Shown piece after piece: positions 4,642-12,456 of a stretch of 23,234 nt of DNA. The first letter of the stretch is position 1. The number at the start of each line of letters is the position of its first letter. Below the pieces are notes generated by a model, which saw nothing but the letters and a program-made list of their open reading frames with translations, did not search any database and was not told the DNA's origin. Origin of the DNA: an uncultured Bacilli bacterium (GTDB lineage Bacteria; Bacillota_I; Bacilli_A; RF39; UBA660); NCBI GenBank assembly GCA_944363655.1, contig CALVUU010000059.1, forward strand, positions 1-23,234. The letters run 5' to 3'. Both the position numbers and the translations under genes were made by a program.

Positions 4642-6198
4642 ATGATACTACCATATTTTGTTGATAGCATACAAAATAAATTATTAAAAGCTAAACTTGA
4701 AATAATGAGTACTAGGGGCAAACCGCAAGAATCTTTTATATCATCTAATATAAGTGAATTTAAGAATAGTCCTGAATACAAGCTAATGGTTAAATCAGAA
4801 GACTATTATATTAATGATAACGATATTTTACAGAAAAAAAGAAAAGCGTTAAATGCTAGAGGGGAAATAATACAAGATTTATTACTGCCCAATAATATAA
4901 TATCACATCCATCATTAAGAAATGTCATTGATGAAAAGGTTAATTATGTGTTTGCTAAACCTTTTAGTATTAAATGCGATAATATTACCTTTAAAAAGAT
5001 ATTGGAAGATGAAATTTTTACACCTAAATTCAGACGTAAATTAAAAAACGTTGCTACTGATGCTTACAAAAAAGGGGTAAGTTATCTACAACCTACCTTT
5101 GATGAAAATGGAGAATTAGAATTTAAATTAAGAACTGGAGATAAAATAGTACCATTTTGGACTGATGAAGAGCATACTAGACTTGATGCTTATATATTGT
5201 TCTATACAATTAGAATATATGATTTAGACGGTAATTATAAAGACGTAGATTATATTGAATTCGTAGACGATAGTGGAGTATATAGATATACACAAGAAGA
5301 AGCAGGTAAAATAAAAAGATACCAAGAAAATGATAGTTCTTATTTTAGTGGACACTTTAAAGCTAGGGAAGATGAAAACGATGATAAAGGAAAAGAAATG
5401 GTGTGGGAAAGGATACCATTAATACCGTTTAAAGCGAATGCAGATGAATATCCTGTTTTAAAATCAATTAAGTCATTAATAGATGGATATGACATTACTA
5501 CTAGTGATTTAGCGGATTCAATAGGTGATTTACCATATTCAATTAAAGTTATTGTGAATTATGATGGACAAGATTTGGGGGAATTAGCCGCTAACCTGTA
5601 TAAGTATAGAATGGTAAAGGTTACTGATGGTGGTGATATGAAGACCCTAACTCAAACAATCGATATTACTTCAATTAATGGTCACTTAGATAGATTAAAA
5701 GATGATATATGTGAATATGGTCGAATAGTTAATGATAAAACTGCGGTTGCAGTTAATGCAAGTGGTAAAGCTTTGGATAGGTTATATAATAAAATTGATT
5801 TAGATGCTAACGATATTATAGCTGAATTTAATGATTCTCTGGACCAATTAATGTGGTTTGTAAAATGGTATCTAAAAAATACTGGTAGAGGAGATTTTGA
5901 AAACAATAAAGTAGAAATAGTATTTAATACTGATAAGCCTACTGATGAAACAACTATTATTGCAAACTGTGTATCAAGTAAGGGTATTATTAGTGATGAG
6001 ACAATACTTGCTAATCATCCTTGGGTTACTAGTGTTGAAGATGAAAAGAAATTACTGGCAAAAGAAGAGGAAGAACAAATGAATAGATTACTTAATATGA
6101 ATGGATATGGAACTACTAACTCTCTATATGGAGAAAATAATGATGATACTGATAATATAACGGATAATCCTGAAGAAGAAAATAATCAGGAGGAATAG
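4642..6198 (+). CDS. Portal protein (SPP1 gp6-like)
   Basis: This forms the dodecameric ring at the special vertex through which DNA enters and leaves and to which terminase and connectors bind. The 518-residue length fits the SPP1-type portal family. Typical features include the N-terminal YYINDNDIL...KRKALNARG region (about residues 54-75), LPNNIISHPSLRNVIDEKVNYVFAKPF (about 83-112) characteristic of this family, and a long central clip/stem region. The C-terminal tail is very acidic and Asn-rich (about 480-518). It starts at ATG 4642 with AGGAGG 9 bases upstream. It follows the anchored coiled-coil gene and abuts the MuF gene (3-base gap). Confidence 0.93.
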   Translation: MILPYFVDSIQNKLLKAKLEIMSTRGKPQESFISSNISEFKNSPEYKLMVKSEDYYINDNDILQKKRKALNARGEIIQDLLLPNNIISHPSLRNVIDEKVNYVFAKPFSIKCDNITFKKILEDEIFTPKFRRKLKNVATDAYKKGVSYLQPTFDENGELEFKLRTGDKIVPFWTDEEHTRLDAYILFYTIRIYDLDGNYKDVDYIEFVDDSGVYRYTQEEAGKIKRYQENDSSYFSGHFKAREDENDDKGKEMVWERIPLIPFKANADEYPVLKSIKSLIDGYDITTSDLADSIGDLPYSIKVIVNYDGQDLGELAANLYKYRMVKVTDGGDMKTLTQTIDITSINGHLDRLKDDICEYGRIVNDKTAVAVNASGKALDRLYNKIDLDANDIIAEFNDSLDQLMWFVKWYLKNTGRGDFENNKVEIVFNTDKPTDETTIIANCVSSKGIISDETILANHPWVTSVEDEKKLLAKEEEEQMNRLLNMNGYGTTNSLYGENNDDTDNITDNPEEENNQEE

Positions 6199-6201
6199 TT
6201 T

Positions 6202-7350
6202 ATGAATTATTGGCAACAAAGAAATGCGTTAGATTTAATAATGCAAGAGCGCAAGGAACTTGAATTTGAACGAGACCTGCTTAAAGTATATCAAGAAGCA
6301 AAATCAGCCATAGAAGAACAATTACAGATATTCTATACTCTATATGCGGGTGATAAGAATATGACCTATGCAGATGCTGTAAAAAAATTATCTGCTGACG
6401 AACTAAATAGCTTTAAAAAAGCATTAACTAACTATAAAAGAACTTTATCCAATTATAATAATAGAACTACCGATTCATTAATGAAATCAATAGAGAGAGA
6501 TTTAAATAAGGTAAATGTTACTAGATTAGAAGCAATACAAAAGCAGATAACTTACGAAATCGAAAATTTAAAAGCATATCAGGAAGATAGAACAAGTAAT
6601 TTATTAAAGAATAGTTATGAAGATAATTATTATAGAACGGTGTTTAATACTCAGCAAAAAGCAGGGTATGCTGCATCTTTTACCTTATTAAATACAAAAG
6701 CAATAGAGAGAGCAGTTAATGCTAAATTTGAAGGTTCTTCTTTTAGTGATAGAATATGGCAGGAAAAAGATAAATTAATAATAAATCTAAATAATGTGTT
6801 GGCTCAAAGTATTGCAAGAGGAACAGGTCTAAATGGAATAATATCATCTATAATGAAATTAACTAATGCTACTTATTATAATGCAAGTAGATTAGCAAGA
6901 AGTGAATTGAATAGGGTTTGCGGACTTGCTAATTCAGATGCTTATAATGAAAGTAAAATGGTTGAGCAATATGAATTTGTAGCAGTATTAGACAATCGTA
7001 CTTCTGAAATATGTGCCGATATGGATGGCAAAATATTTGATAAAAAAGATTATGAGCCTGGGGTTAATGCTCCACCTATGCATCCAAATTGTCGTTCTAC
7101 AACTGTCGCAGTAATAGGTAGTGGCACAGGCACCCGCATAGCAAAAGACCAGGAAGGTAAATATATTAAAATATCTTCATCAACAAAGTATTATGATTGG
7201 GCGAAAGAATATTGCCCCGAGAATTATGTTAAATACGTAAAAGATAATATTAGTGATTATTATGGTGGTAAATCCTCAATTAATATAGAAAAACAAATAA
7301 AAAGTATTGAAAAAAGTCATCAAAGCAATATAAATAAAAGTAAAAAATAA
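6202..7350 (+). CDS. Minor head protein with MuF domain
   Basis: A 382-residue head morphogenesis protein of the Mu gpF / SPP1 gp7 family, packaged in a few copies and binding the portal. The N-terminal two thirds are helical. The MuF signature lies at about residues 228-303: RLARSELNRVCG, VAVLDNRTSEICADMDG, and PPMHPNCRST with its Cys/His residues. The Lys/Ser-rich C-terminus after residue 340 shows no known toxin domain. Some MuF proteins carry polymorphic toxins at the end, and this one does not appear to. Start ATG 6202 follows AGGAGG inside the end of the portal gene. It is the last gene before a 124-base gap with a promoter. Confidence 0.93.
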   Translation: MNYWQQRNALDLIMQERKELEFERDLLKVYQEAKSAIEEQLQIFYTLYAGDKNMTYADAVKKLSADELNSFKKALTNYKRTLSNYNNRTTDSLMKSIERDLNKVNVTRLEAIQKQITYEIENLKAYQEDRTSNLLKNSYEDNYYRTVFNTQQKAGYAASFTLLNTKAIERAVNAKFEGSSFSDRIWQEKDKLIINLNNVLAQSIARGTGLNGIISSIMKLTNATYYNASRLARSELNRVCGLANSDAYNESKMVEQYEFVAVLDNRTSEICADMDGKIFDKKDYEPGVNAPPMHPNCRSTTVAVIGSGTGTRIAKDQEGKYIKISSSTKYYDWAKEYCPENYVKYVKDNISDYYGGKSSINIEKQIKSIEKSHQSNINKSKK

Positions 7351-7392
7351 TAAGTAAATTTTTTATTTTTAATAAATTTTTTTTAAATTTCA

Positions 7393-7422
7393 TTATTAAT
7401 TTGTATAAAATTATTATATAAT
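7393..7422 (+). promoter_or_regulatory. Promoter of the capsid gene operon
   Basis: TATAAT lies at 7417-7422 with TTATTA at 7393-7398 (spacing 18), in the only long gap between structural genes. The -10 context TATATAATATTAT is the same as at 2374-2386. T-rich tracts at 7356-7388 just upstream could also end some transcripts from the packaging genes. A separate promoter here would raise scaffold and capsid expression over portal and MuF. Confidence 0.55.
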
Positions 7423-7434
7423 ATTATTGAACTA

Positions 7435-7451
7435 CGTGGGTCGTGACCACG
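7435..7451 (+). promoter_or_regulatory. GC-rich hairpin/palindrome in the capsid operon leader
   Basis: CGTGG 7435-7439 and CCACG 7447-7451 are complementary around a 7-base centre, and the core GGTCGTGACC is itself nearly palindromic. It sits about 12 bases downstream of the -10 at 7417-7422 and before the ribosome binding site at 7461. It is the only GC-rich patch in a very AT-rich leader. It could be a 5' RNA hairpin or an operator. Confidence 0.5.
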
Positions 7452-7474
7452 GAAAAAAACGGAGGTTTATATAT

Positions 7475-8098
7475 ATGTTTGAAAAACTTAAGCAAGCAGG
7501 CTATACCGATGAAGAAGCTAAGAAACTTGAAAAAATATTCAATGAGCACTTAGACGGAAATTATGTTACAAAGGATAGATTCAATTCAGTAAACGAGGAT
7601 AATAAATCACTTAAAAAGCAGATAAGCGAAAGAGATAATCAATTAGAAACTTTAAAAAAATCTGCCGGTGATAATCAGGCGTTGAAAGATGAGATTGAAA
7701 AGTTAAAGGTTGCTAATACAGAAGCAAAGAAACAATATGAAGCTGATTTAAAAGCCTCAAAAACAAAAGCTGCTGTAAGAAGCAAAATTGGTGAACAAGC
7801 CTTCGATAGTGATATGGTTATTAGTCTAATGGATTTAAGTAAAATTGAATTAGATGATAATGATAATGTTAAATCAGGGTTTGACGAACAATTTAATACA
7901 CTAAAGAAAGATAAGTCATTTTTATTTAAACCTAAGGATGAGAAACCTGGATTTAAATTTGAAGGCGCAAAAAGCGTTCAAGGCAATAAAGATGGCGAAG
8001 GAAAAAGTGAAGGCGGCCTTGGAGCTAAATTAGCAGAAATGCGAATTGGTAATTCAGCCGCAAACAATCGTGCAAGCGATTATTATTTTAAAAACTAA
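7475..8098 (+). CDS. Capsid scaffolding protein (gp20-like)
   Basis: A 207-residue scaffold that templates procapsid assembly and leaves before packaging. It starts at ATG 7475, with GGAGG at 7461-7465; an upstream in-frame TTG at 7427 lies in the leader and is not used here. Residues 1-25 form a short helix-turn (FEKLKQAGYTDEEAKKLEK) typical of the Firmicutes phage scaffold family. Residues 40-105 are a long charged coiled coil. The C-terminal part (about 110-207) is acidic then Gly/Lys-rich, ending in a basic-aromatic tail likely to touch the capsid shell. It directly precedes decoration and capsid genes. Confidence 0.88.
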   Translation: MFEKLKQAGYTDEEAKKLEKIFNEHLDGNYVTKDRFNSVNEDNKSLKKQISERDNQLETLKKSAGDNQALKDEIEKLKVANTEAKKQYEADLKASKTKAAVRSKIGEQAFDSDMVISLMDLSKIELDDNDNVKSGFDEQFNTLKKDKSFLFKPKDEKPGFKFEGAKSVQGNKDGEGKSEGGLGAKLAEMRIGNSAANNRASDYYFKN

Positions 8099-8116
8099 AA
8101 AGGAGAATAAAAGAGT

Positions 8117-8485
8117 ATGATGAAGTTTAATGAAACTGAGTATGGTTCTGAGAAACAAATATTAATGTTCCCTAACCCATACGTCTGCTTTCCTCAAAAG
8201 TTTAGTAAAGATTCTAGTTTAGCTACAACTGTAGGAAGCAGAAAAATTATTAAAGCAGGTACTATTTATCCTGCAAATGATGCTACCGCAGTAGGTCTTG
8301 TATTTAGTGATTTGGATGTTACTGACGGTGACCAAAATGGAGCAGTATTGGTATTTGGATTTGTAAAAACATCTGCATTACCTGCTGAGCCAGTAGCAGC
8401 TGCAAAAACTGCAATGAATATGATAAAATTCTTTCCTTTAATTGAGCCAACTGAGGAAGAAGATGATTTAGAAGGAGGGGTATAA
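8117..8485 (+). CDS. Head decoration protein (lambda gpD-like)
   Basis: A 122-residue protein between scaffold and capsid genes, in the place occupied by the lambda gpD-type stabiliser. The region IKAGTIYPANDATAVGLVFSD (about residues 48-68) and a following VLVFGFVKTSALP strand match the beta-tulip decoration family, where a start-up value is held back by an 'AGT(I/V)...A.G' strand. It is thought to bind the outside of the expanded capsid as trimers. Two ATGs in tandem (8117, 8120) follow AAGGAG at 8100-8105. The acidic tail TEEEDDLEGG overlaps the ribosome binding site of the next gene. Confidence 0.78.
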   Translation: MMKFNETEYGSEKQILMFPNPYVCFPQKFSKDSSLATTVGSRKIIKAGTIYPANDATAVGLVFSDLDVTDGDQNGAVLVFGFVKTSALPAEPVAAAKTAMNMIKFFPLIEPTEEEDDLEGGV

Positions 8486-8488
8486 CGT

Positions 8489-9559
8489 ATGCAAAGTATT
8501 TATGAATTAGTAGATTCTAATGCAATGGCAGAATATATTGTTAAAATACAATCAAATGCTATTCCTTATCTTGGAGAAGCTTTATTCCCAAGTGATAAAA
8601 AACAAGGTTTAAATCTAGAATGGATTGTTGGTTATAATTCATTGCCGGTTGCATTGATGCCTAGTGCGTTTGATTCTAAACCTACATTAAGAGATAGAAT
8701 TGGTGCTTCAACTGTTGAAACTGAAATGCCTTTCTTCCGTGAATCTATGAGAATAGGTGAAAGGGATAGACAAAATCTATTAATGTTCTTAGAAGCAAAT
8801 AAAAGTCAATATGCTTATAACACAATTATGAGAATATTTGATGATGTTAATAACTTGGTTGAAGGTGCGAAAGTACAAACTGAGCGTGAAAGAATGTCAT
8901 TATTAACTAGTGGTGCTATTGATATTACTGCTCCAGATGATAAGGGAGTAACGGTGTCATATCAATATAATTATGATAAGAGCGGTAAATGGGCTAGGTC
9001 TAATGTAACTAAGGTTACTACATCTTGGAGTGATCATACAAATTCAACCCCTATTACTGACATTATGACGATTAAAAGAAAAGCTGCAAATTTAGGCGTT
9101 GTTATTAAAAGAGCAATACTAAGTACTAAAACTTGGATTGATTTAACTGAGAATAAATCTATTAAAAACGATATGAATGTTAACGAAGGACAAAAAATAA
9201 TTTTAACTGATAGTATGCTTCAAACTTATCTATTAAGTAAAACTGGTATTACCTTTATAACTTATGATAAGATGTATAAAGATGAATCCGGTAATCAAAA
9301 AGCATTCTATCCTGATGACCAAGTTACATTCATTCCAGAAGGAACACTTGGTAAAACCTGGTATGGTACAACCCCAGAAGAAGCTGACTTAATGAGCGGT
9401 AATACCAATGCTAGTGTATCAATCGTTAATACTGGTATTGCAATTACTACTATCAAAGAAGCAGTTCCTGTAAATGTTATGACAGTTGTATCACAAATTG
9501 CTTTACCTTCATTCGAAAGAATGGCTGATGTATACAATTTAAAAACAAAAGCAGCATAG
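8489..9559 (+). CDS. Major capsid protein (lambda gpE family)
   Basis: A 356-residue coat protein. The length and the segments LGEALFPSDKKQGLNLEWIVG (about residues 28-48), ALMPSAFDSKPTLRDR (55-70) and ETEMPFFRESMRIGERDRQ (76-94) are characteristic of the major capsid protein E family, which has the HK97 fold. The N-terminal arm, E-loop-like region and long spine helix (about 100-140) are in order. There is no N-terminal delta-domain, consistent with the separate scaffold gene upstream. It starts at ATG 8489 after GGAGGGG. It follows the decoration gene by 3 bases and is followed by the connector genes. Confidence 0.93.
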   Translation: MQSIYELVDSNAMAEYIVKIQSNAIPYLGEALFPSDKKQGLNLEWIVGYNSLPVALMPSAFDSKPTLRDRIGASTVETEMPFFRESMRIGERDRQNLLMFLEANKSQYAYNTIMRIFDDVNNLVEGAKVQTERERMSLLTSGAIDITAPDDKGVTVSYQYNYDKSGKWARSNVTKVTTSWSDHTNSTPITDIMTIKRKAANLGVVIKRAILSTKTWIDLTENKSIKNDMNVNEGQKIILTDSMLQTYLLSKTGITFITYDKMYKDESGNQKAFYPDDQVTFIPEGTLGKTWYGTTPEEADLMSGNTNASVSIVNTGIAITTIKEAVPVNVMTVVSQIALPSFERMADVYNLKTKAA

Positions 9560-9577
9560 TATTAAAAGGAGGCAATT

Positions 9578-9925
9578 ATGGAAATTGACTACTGTGGTCC
9601 CATAAAGGCATTATTAGGAGAAGCCTCCCCTGATGATAAAGCAATTGAGTATTGGGCAGCATCAACTAAACAATTTATTTTAAATTATTGTAATTTAGAT
9701 AAACTACCAAACGAGTTAAATCCAATACTAATAGAAATGACTTGCTTAAGAATTAGGTATAATCAAAATGGTATAGGGACTGGTGTAAAAAATGTTTCGT
9801 CAGTTACTGACGGCAGCCAGTCCGTTGGCTATACCTTAGCAGGTCAAAGGTCCTTCACTAGTGATGATGATTTACTTAGCCAGTATAAAACGCAACTAAA
9901 TAGATTTAGGAGGCTAAAATGGTAG
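9578..9925 (+). CDS. Head-tail connector protein (gp6/gp15-like adaptor)
   Basis: A 115-residue helical protein of the type that forms the first ring below the portal (HK97 gp6 / SPP1 gp15). It has an N-terminal helix with ALLGEASPDDKAIEYW, a central IEMTCLRIRYNQNG helix (about residues 51-66), a glycine-rich turn and a helical C-terminus with basic-aromatic FRRLKW. Position directly after the major capsid gene and before the stopper supports the role. Start ATG 9578 has AAAGGAGG. Its last codons overlap the next gene by 7 bases, which couples their translation. Confidence 0.82.
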   Translation: MEIDYCGPIKALLGEASPDDKAIEYWAASTKQFILNYCNLDKLPNELNPILIEMTCLRIRYNQNGIGTGVKNVSSVTDGSQSVGYTLAGQRSFTSDDDLLSQYKTQLNRFRRLKW

Positions 9926-10326
9926 TAGATTGGAATTCATTTAAGGAATCTATTGAAGATACTTTCTATAACGAAAAGGTTACTATCTACGAAATGTCAC
10001 AAATTGAAGACGCGTTTGGAGCGGTTATACCTAATGCTTTAAACCCATTAACTACAAAAAATTGCAATATACAAAACTCAAATAGGGACATAACGAAGAA
10101 AGAGTTTGGTATTGATATAGATTCTAAATATAGGGTATCGTTATTAAATGATTTTAATCTTGATGAAAAGAAAAAATATATTTGTAAATTAAAGTCGGAT
10201 ATAAAAAATATTAATGATGAAACTCAATATGAGGTAGTATCAATACAACCTTTTAATACTTATGTCCTTTTATTTTTAAAAGAGTTGCAGGAACAATACG
10301 AGGTAAATAATGTCACTCAGAATTGA
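9919..10326 (+). CDS. Head closure (stopper) protein, gp16-like
   Basis: A 135-residue, mainly beta-strand protein in the place of the SPP1 gp16-type head completion protein, which closes the portal channel after packaging. Segments such as KVTIYEMSQIEDAFGAVIP (about residues 15-33) and the C-terminal DETQYEVVSIQPFNTYVLLFLKEL are typical of this small-barrel family. The frame ends at a TGA (10324-10326) inside the next gene, which overlaps it by 17 bases; this use of TGA as a stop argues against a Mycoplasma-type code. Start ATG 9919, with AGGAGG inside the upstream gene. Confidence 0.78.
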   Translation: MVVDWNSFKESIEDTFYNEKVTIYEMSQIEDAFGAVIPNALNPLTTKNCNIQNSNRDITKKEFGIDIDSKYRVSLLNDFNLDEKKKYICKLKSDIKNINDETQYEVVSIQPFNTYVLLFLKELQEQYEVNNVTQN

Positions 10327-10798
10327 CGGTATGCAGCGTCTGTTAAAAAAATTAAAAACAATGGGTGGAAATGTTGACGAAGCATTAAAACAAGGTATAA
10401 TGGCAGGTTGTTTATTGGTAGAAAGAGATGCAAAATTAAATGTAAAAACAAATACGGGTGCTTTACGAGAATCTATTAATCACGAGGTAGTTTCTAATAA
10501 AAAATCAATAGTAGGTATTATTGGAACTAACTTTAAATATGCGCCCTATATAGAATTAGGTACAGGTCCGGTTGGAGCATCAAATCCACCACAAATTGCA
10601 ATAAAGAAAAATATACAATATAGAAGTACTCCTTGGGTTTATTTTAGTGAAGAGAAACAATCATTCTTTACCACAAGTGGTCAAGCAGGTGTACCTTATC
10701 TATATCCAGCATTAACTAATAATTCCACTGAAATAAATAGATTAGTTGCGGAGGCGGTTAAAAGAGCACTTGAAAAATTAGGAGGAAATAATGGCTGA
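10310..10798 (+). CDS. HK97 gp10-like neck/tail completion protein
   Basis: A 162-residue protein with the signature of the HK97-gp10 family: MQRLLKKLKTMGGNVDEALKQG (about residues 8-29), LVERDAKLNVKTNTGALRESI (about 36-56) and FKYAPYIELGTGPVG (about 75-89), then a C-terminal helix after PYLYPAL. Members join tail to neck or cap the tail tube. It starts at ATG 10310 inside the stopper gene with GAGG upstream. It ends with TGA at 10796-10798, overlapping the start of the next gene by 8 bases. Confidence 0.9.
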   Translation: MSLRIDGMQRLLKKLKTMGGNVDEALKQGIMAGCLLVERDAKLNVKTNTGALRESINHEVVSNKKSIVGIIGTNFKYAPYIELGTGPVGASNPPQIAIKKNIQYRSTPWVYFSEEKQSFFTTSGQAGVPYLYPALTNNSTEINRLVAEAVKRALEKLGGNNG

Positions 10799-11180
10799 TT
10801 ATGTAGTTAGTGTAACTAAACAATTCAAAGATTTATTATATAAATTAAAAGAATCTCATCCGGGATTACAAATTAATTATTTCTATCCTGATAAATTTAC
10901 TAATAAACCGTGCATATCATATAAATTATCAAGTAATACTATTATGGATAGGACCTTAAATTCACATCCGCGAAGACAAGAAGCTAGTTATAATGTTGAT
11001 TTTTGGGGACCAAGTCCTGAAAAATTGCAAGAATTAGCTGATGAATTAAAATTGATACTTATGAAAGAAAAATGGACTTGCACTTTTGAGCAAGATTTAA
11101 AAGATGTATCAGAAATTTATTATCATAAATCTACGAGATTTCAATTATTCTTTGATAATAAATTAAAAATAAGTTTATAA
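10791..11180 (+). CDS. Tail terminator / tail completion protein
   Basis: A 129-residue protein between the gp10-like gene and the tail tube gene, the usual place of the tail terminator (SPP1 gp17-like), which stops tube growth and joins head and tail. It has an N-terminal helix, INYFYPDKFTNKPCISYKLSSN strands (about residues 28-49), a VDFWGPSP segment near 66-73 typical of the fold, a long helix, and two C-terminal strands. Start ATG 10791, with AGGAGG overlapping the upstream gene. The assignment rests on order and fold pattern more than on a diagnostic motif. Confidence 0.75.
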   Translation: MADYVVSVTKQFKDLLYKLKESHPGLQINYFYPDKFTNKPCISYKLSSNTIMDRTLNSHPRRQEASYNVDFWGPSPEKLQELADELKLILMKEKWTCTFEQDLKDVSEIYYHKSTRFQLFFDNKLKISL

Positions 11181-11196
11181 AAGGAGAAAATAAAAT

Positions 11197-11643
11197 ATGG
11201 CAGATACAATGAAAGATTACGACCCTATTAGTAACATTGGTGCTTATTTAGCAATGCAACGTTCTAGTGAAGATACTTATACCGAATTGGGAGGTATATC
11301 AAGAGTACCAGATTTATTTGGTGACCCTTCAGAAATTGATGTTACTAGTGTTAAACTTGGTAGAAGGAGAACTATACCGGGTATTGAAGAAGTCTCTGCA
11401 TTAGATTTCGAATTCTTTTGGGATAACAATGAAGATAGTTCTTATAGAAGACTAAGGCAGGTGGAAGATGCAGATGAAACCGCTAATTTTAAATTAGTAT
11501 ATCCTGACGGAACAACTTTTGAATGGACAGCAAAGGTATATACTAAACCTATGGGATTTGGGGCAGGAGAAGCATTAAAGTTTATTGCTAAATTATATGT
11601 TAATTCTGATGACATAACTATAACTGACCCAACACAAGAATAA
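11197..11643 (+). CDS. Major tail tube protein
   Basis: A 148-residue protein expected to form the hexameric rings of the tail tube. It has the features of the siphovirus tube family: a beta-rich fold with YTELGGISRVPDLFGDPSEIDVTSV near residues 28-52, then a KLGRRRTIPGIEEVSALDFEFFWDN stretch (53-77). The conserved ending is VYPDGTTFEWTAKVYTKPMGFGAGEALKF (about 103-132). Start ATG 11197, with AAAGGAG. It lies right before the frameshifted chaperone pair and tape measure gene, as in nearly all long-tailed phages. Confidence 0.88.
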   Translation: MADTMKDYDPISNIGAYLAMQRSSEDTYTELGGISRVPDLFGDPSEIDVTSVKLGRRRTIPGIEEVSALDFEFFWDNNEDSSYRRLRQVEDADETANFKLVYPDGTTFEWTAKVYTKPMGFGAGEALKFIAKLYVNSDDITITDPTQE

Positions 11644-11659
11644 TAAAGGAGAGTAATAT

Positions 11660-12043
11660 ATGCAAGTTATAACTATTGACGGTAAACAGTATAATTTAGA
11701 ACTAAAGGCAAGAATGATTGAAACGGTGGAACTAACCTTAAAGAGTAAAAAATCTATCCTTGATATATTTATGCCGGTATCAGTTAAGCCAGGGAAAACA
11801 AAAAATGATACTCAGGTGAGTGAAATGAAATATTGCTCGGTTGGTGATATGATTAGAATATTTTGGGGAGAGTTACAAGTAAATAATACCCCAGGTCATA
11901 CTATTAGTTATGACGAGGCTTGTGATTTATATGATAAATATATGGAATCAGAAGAAGGCAAAAAGACTGGAGTATTTGGATTTTATTTCTTATTAGGAAA
12001 AGCAGCACATTTTTTTACCGAAGAGGTAAAGGAGACGACTTAG
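11660..12043 (+). CDS. Tail assembly chaperone, short form (gpG-like)
   Basis: A 127-residue protein in the place of lambda gpG. Such chaperones coat the tape measure protein during tail assembly and are absent from the virion. It has an N-terminal beta hairpin (QVITIDGKQYNLELKARMI) and then a helical body. The frame-0 stop is TAG at 12041-12043. The run T TTT TTT at 12010-12016 near the end lets a fraction of ribosomes shift to -1 and make the long form. Start ATG 11660, with AAGGAGAG about 9 bases upstream. Confidence 0.85.
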   Translation: MQVITIDGKQYNLELKARMIETVELTLKSKKSILDIFMPVSVKPGKTKNDTQVSEMKYCSVGDMIRIFWGELQVNNTPGHTISYDEACDLYDKYMESEEGKKTGVFGFYFLLGKAAHFFTEEVKETT

Positions 12044-12456
12044 AAGTAATTGAAAATCGAACTCAGACCTCAAGTAAAAAAATAAGTTTTGATAACATGA
12101 CCGATTTAATCTATAAATTATATGATGAATGTCTTGCCGCGGGAATGCTTCCTGAACAATTTTGGAATTGTACTCATTATGATATTATCGCATTCTTAAG
12201 AGCAAAAAATAAATCAAACAGAGATAATTTAAAAGCGCAAGCAAAAATGTTATATAATATTAGTATTAGTATAGGTTATGCGGTTAATGGAAAGACTTTG
12301 CCTTATAATAAATTATTTCCTAATTTAAAAGATGATGAAGATAGTGTAACCCAGTCTTGGCAAGAACAGAAGGAGATAGTTAAAAAATTTGCACAAAAAT
12401 ATAATTTAAAGAAAAAATTAGAAAGGGAGGCGAGAGATGACACTAGAAGAACTTAA
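11660..12456 (+). CDS. Tail assembly chaperone, long form by -1 frameshift (gpGT-like)
   Basis: The -1 frame is open across the end of the short form and on to TAA 12454-12456. Shifting at 12016 joins the first 119 residues to 146 more (YRRGKGDDLEV... into MTDLIYKLYDECLAAG...), giving about 265 residues. The downstream part has an ATG at 12097 but no ribosome binding site, so a separate gene is unlikely. In lambda and most long-tailed phages the G/GT ratio set by this shift is needed for correct tails. The long form overlaps the start of the tape measure gene by 20 bases. Confidence 0.85.
12010..12016 (+). promoter_or_regulatory. -1 ribosomal slippery site T TTT TTT
   Basis: Seven Ts in the frame-0 phase CAT TTT TTT ACC fit the X XXY YYZ rule exactly. 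An SD-like AGGAAA at 11995-12000 lies about ten bases upstream, at a distance that can stimulate -1 shifting. I see no strong downstream stem. The same tract could also promote polymerase slippage. Confidence 0.8.

Noticed and set aside
5682..5906. Minus-strand open frames inside structural genes (also 9307-9537, 12418-12624, 17214-17408, 17620-17829, 17950-18141, 19032-19301, 21936-22136, 22997-23191)
   Set aside because: All are antisense shadows of well-supported plus-strand genes, or AT-rich filler, with no ribosome sites or protein-like composition.
6202..7350. Toxin domain at the end of the MuF protein
   Set aside because: The C-terminus after the MuF motif is short, Lys/Ser-rich and lacks any recognisable catalytic motif; no immunity gene follows.
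7427..7474. Upstream TTG start adding 16 residues to the scaffold protein
   Set aside because: It lies at the expected transcription start and across the leader hairpin; GGAGG at 7461-7465 points to ATG 7475.
12097..12456. Independent gene starting at ATG 12097
   Set aside because: No ribosome binding site, and the frame is open upstream into the T7 slippery site in the right -1 phase; it is the C-terminal part of the frameshifted chaperone.
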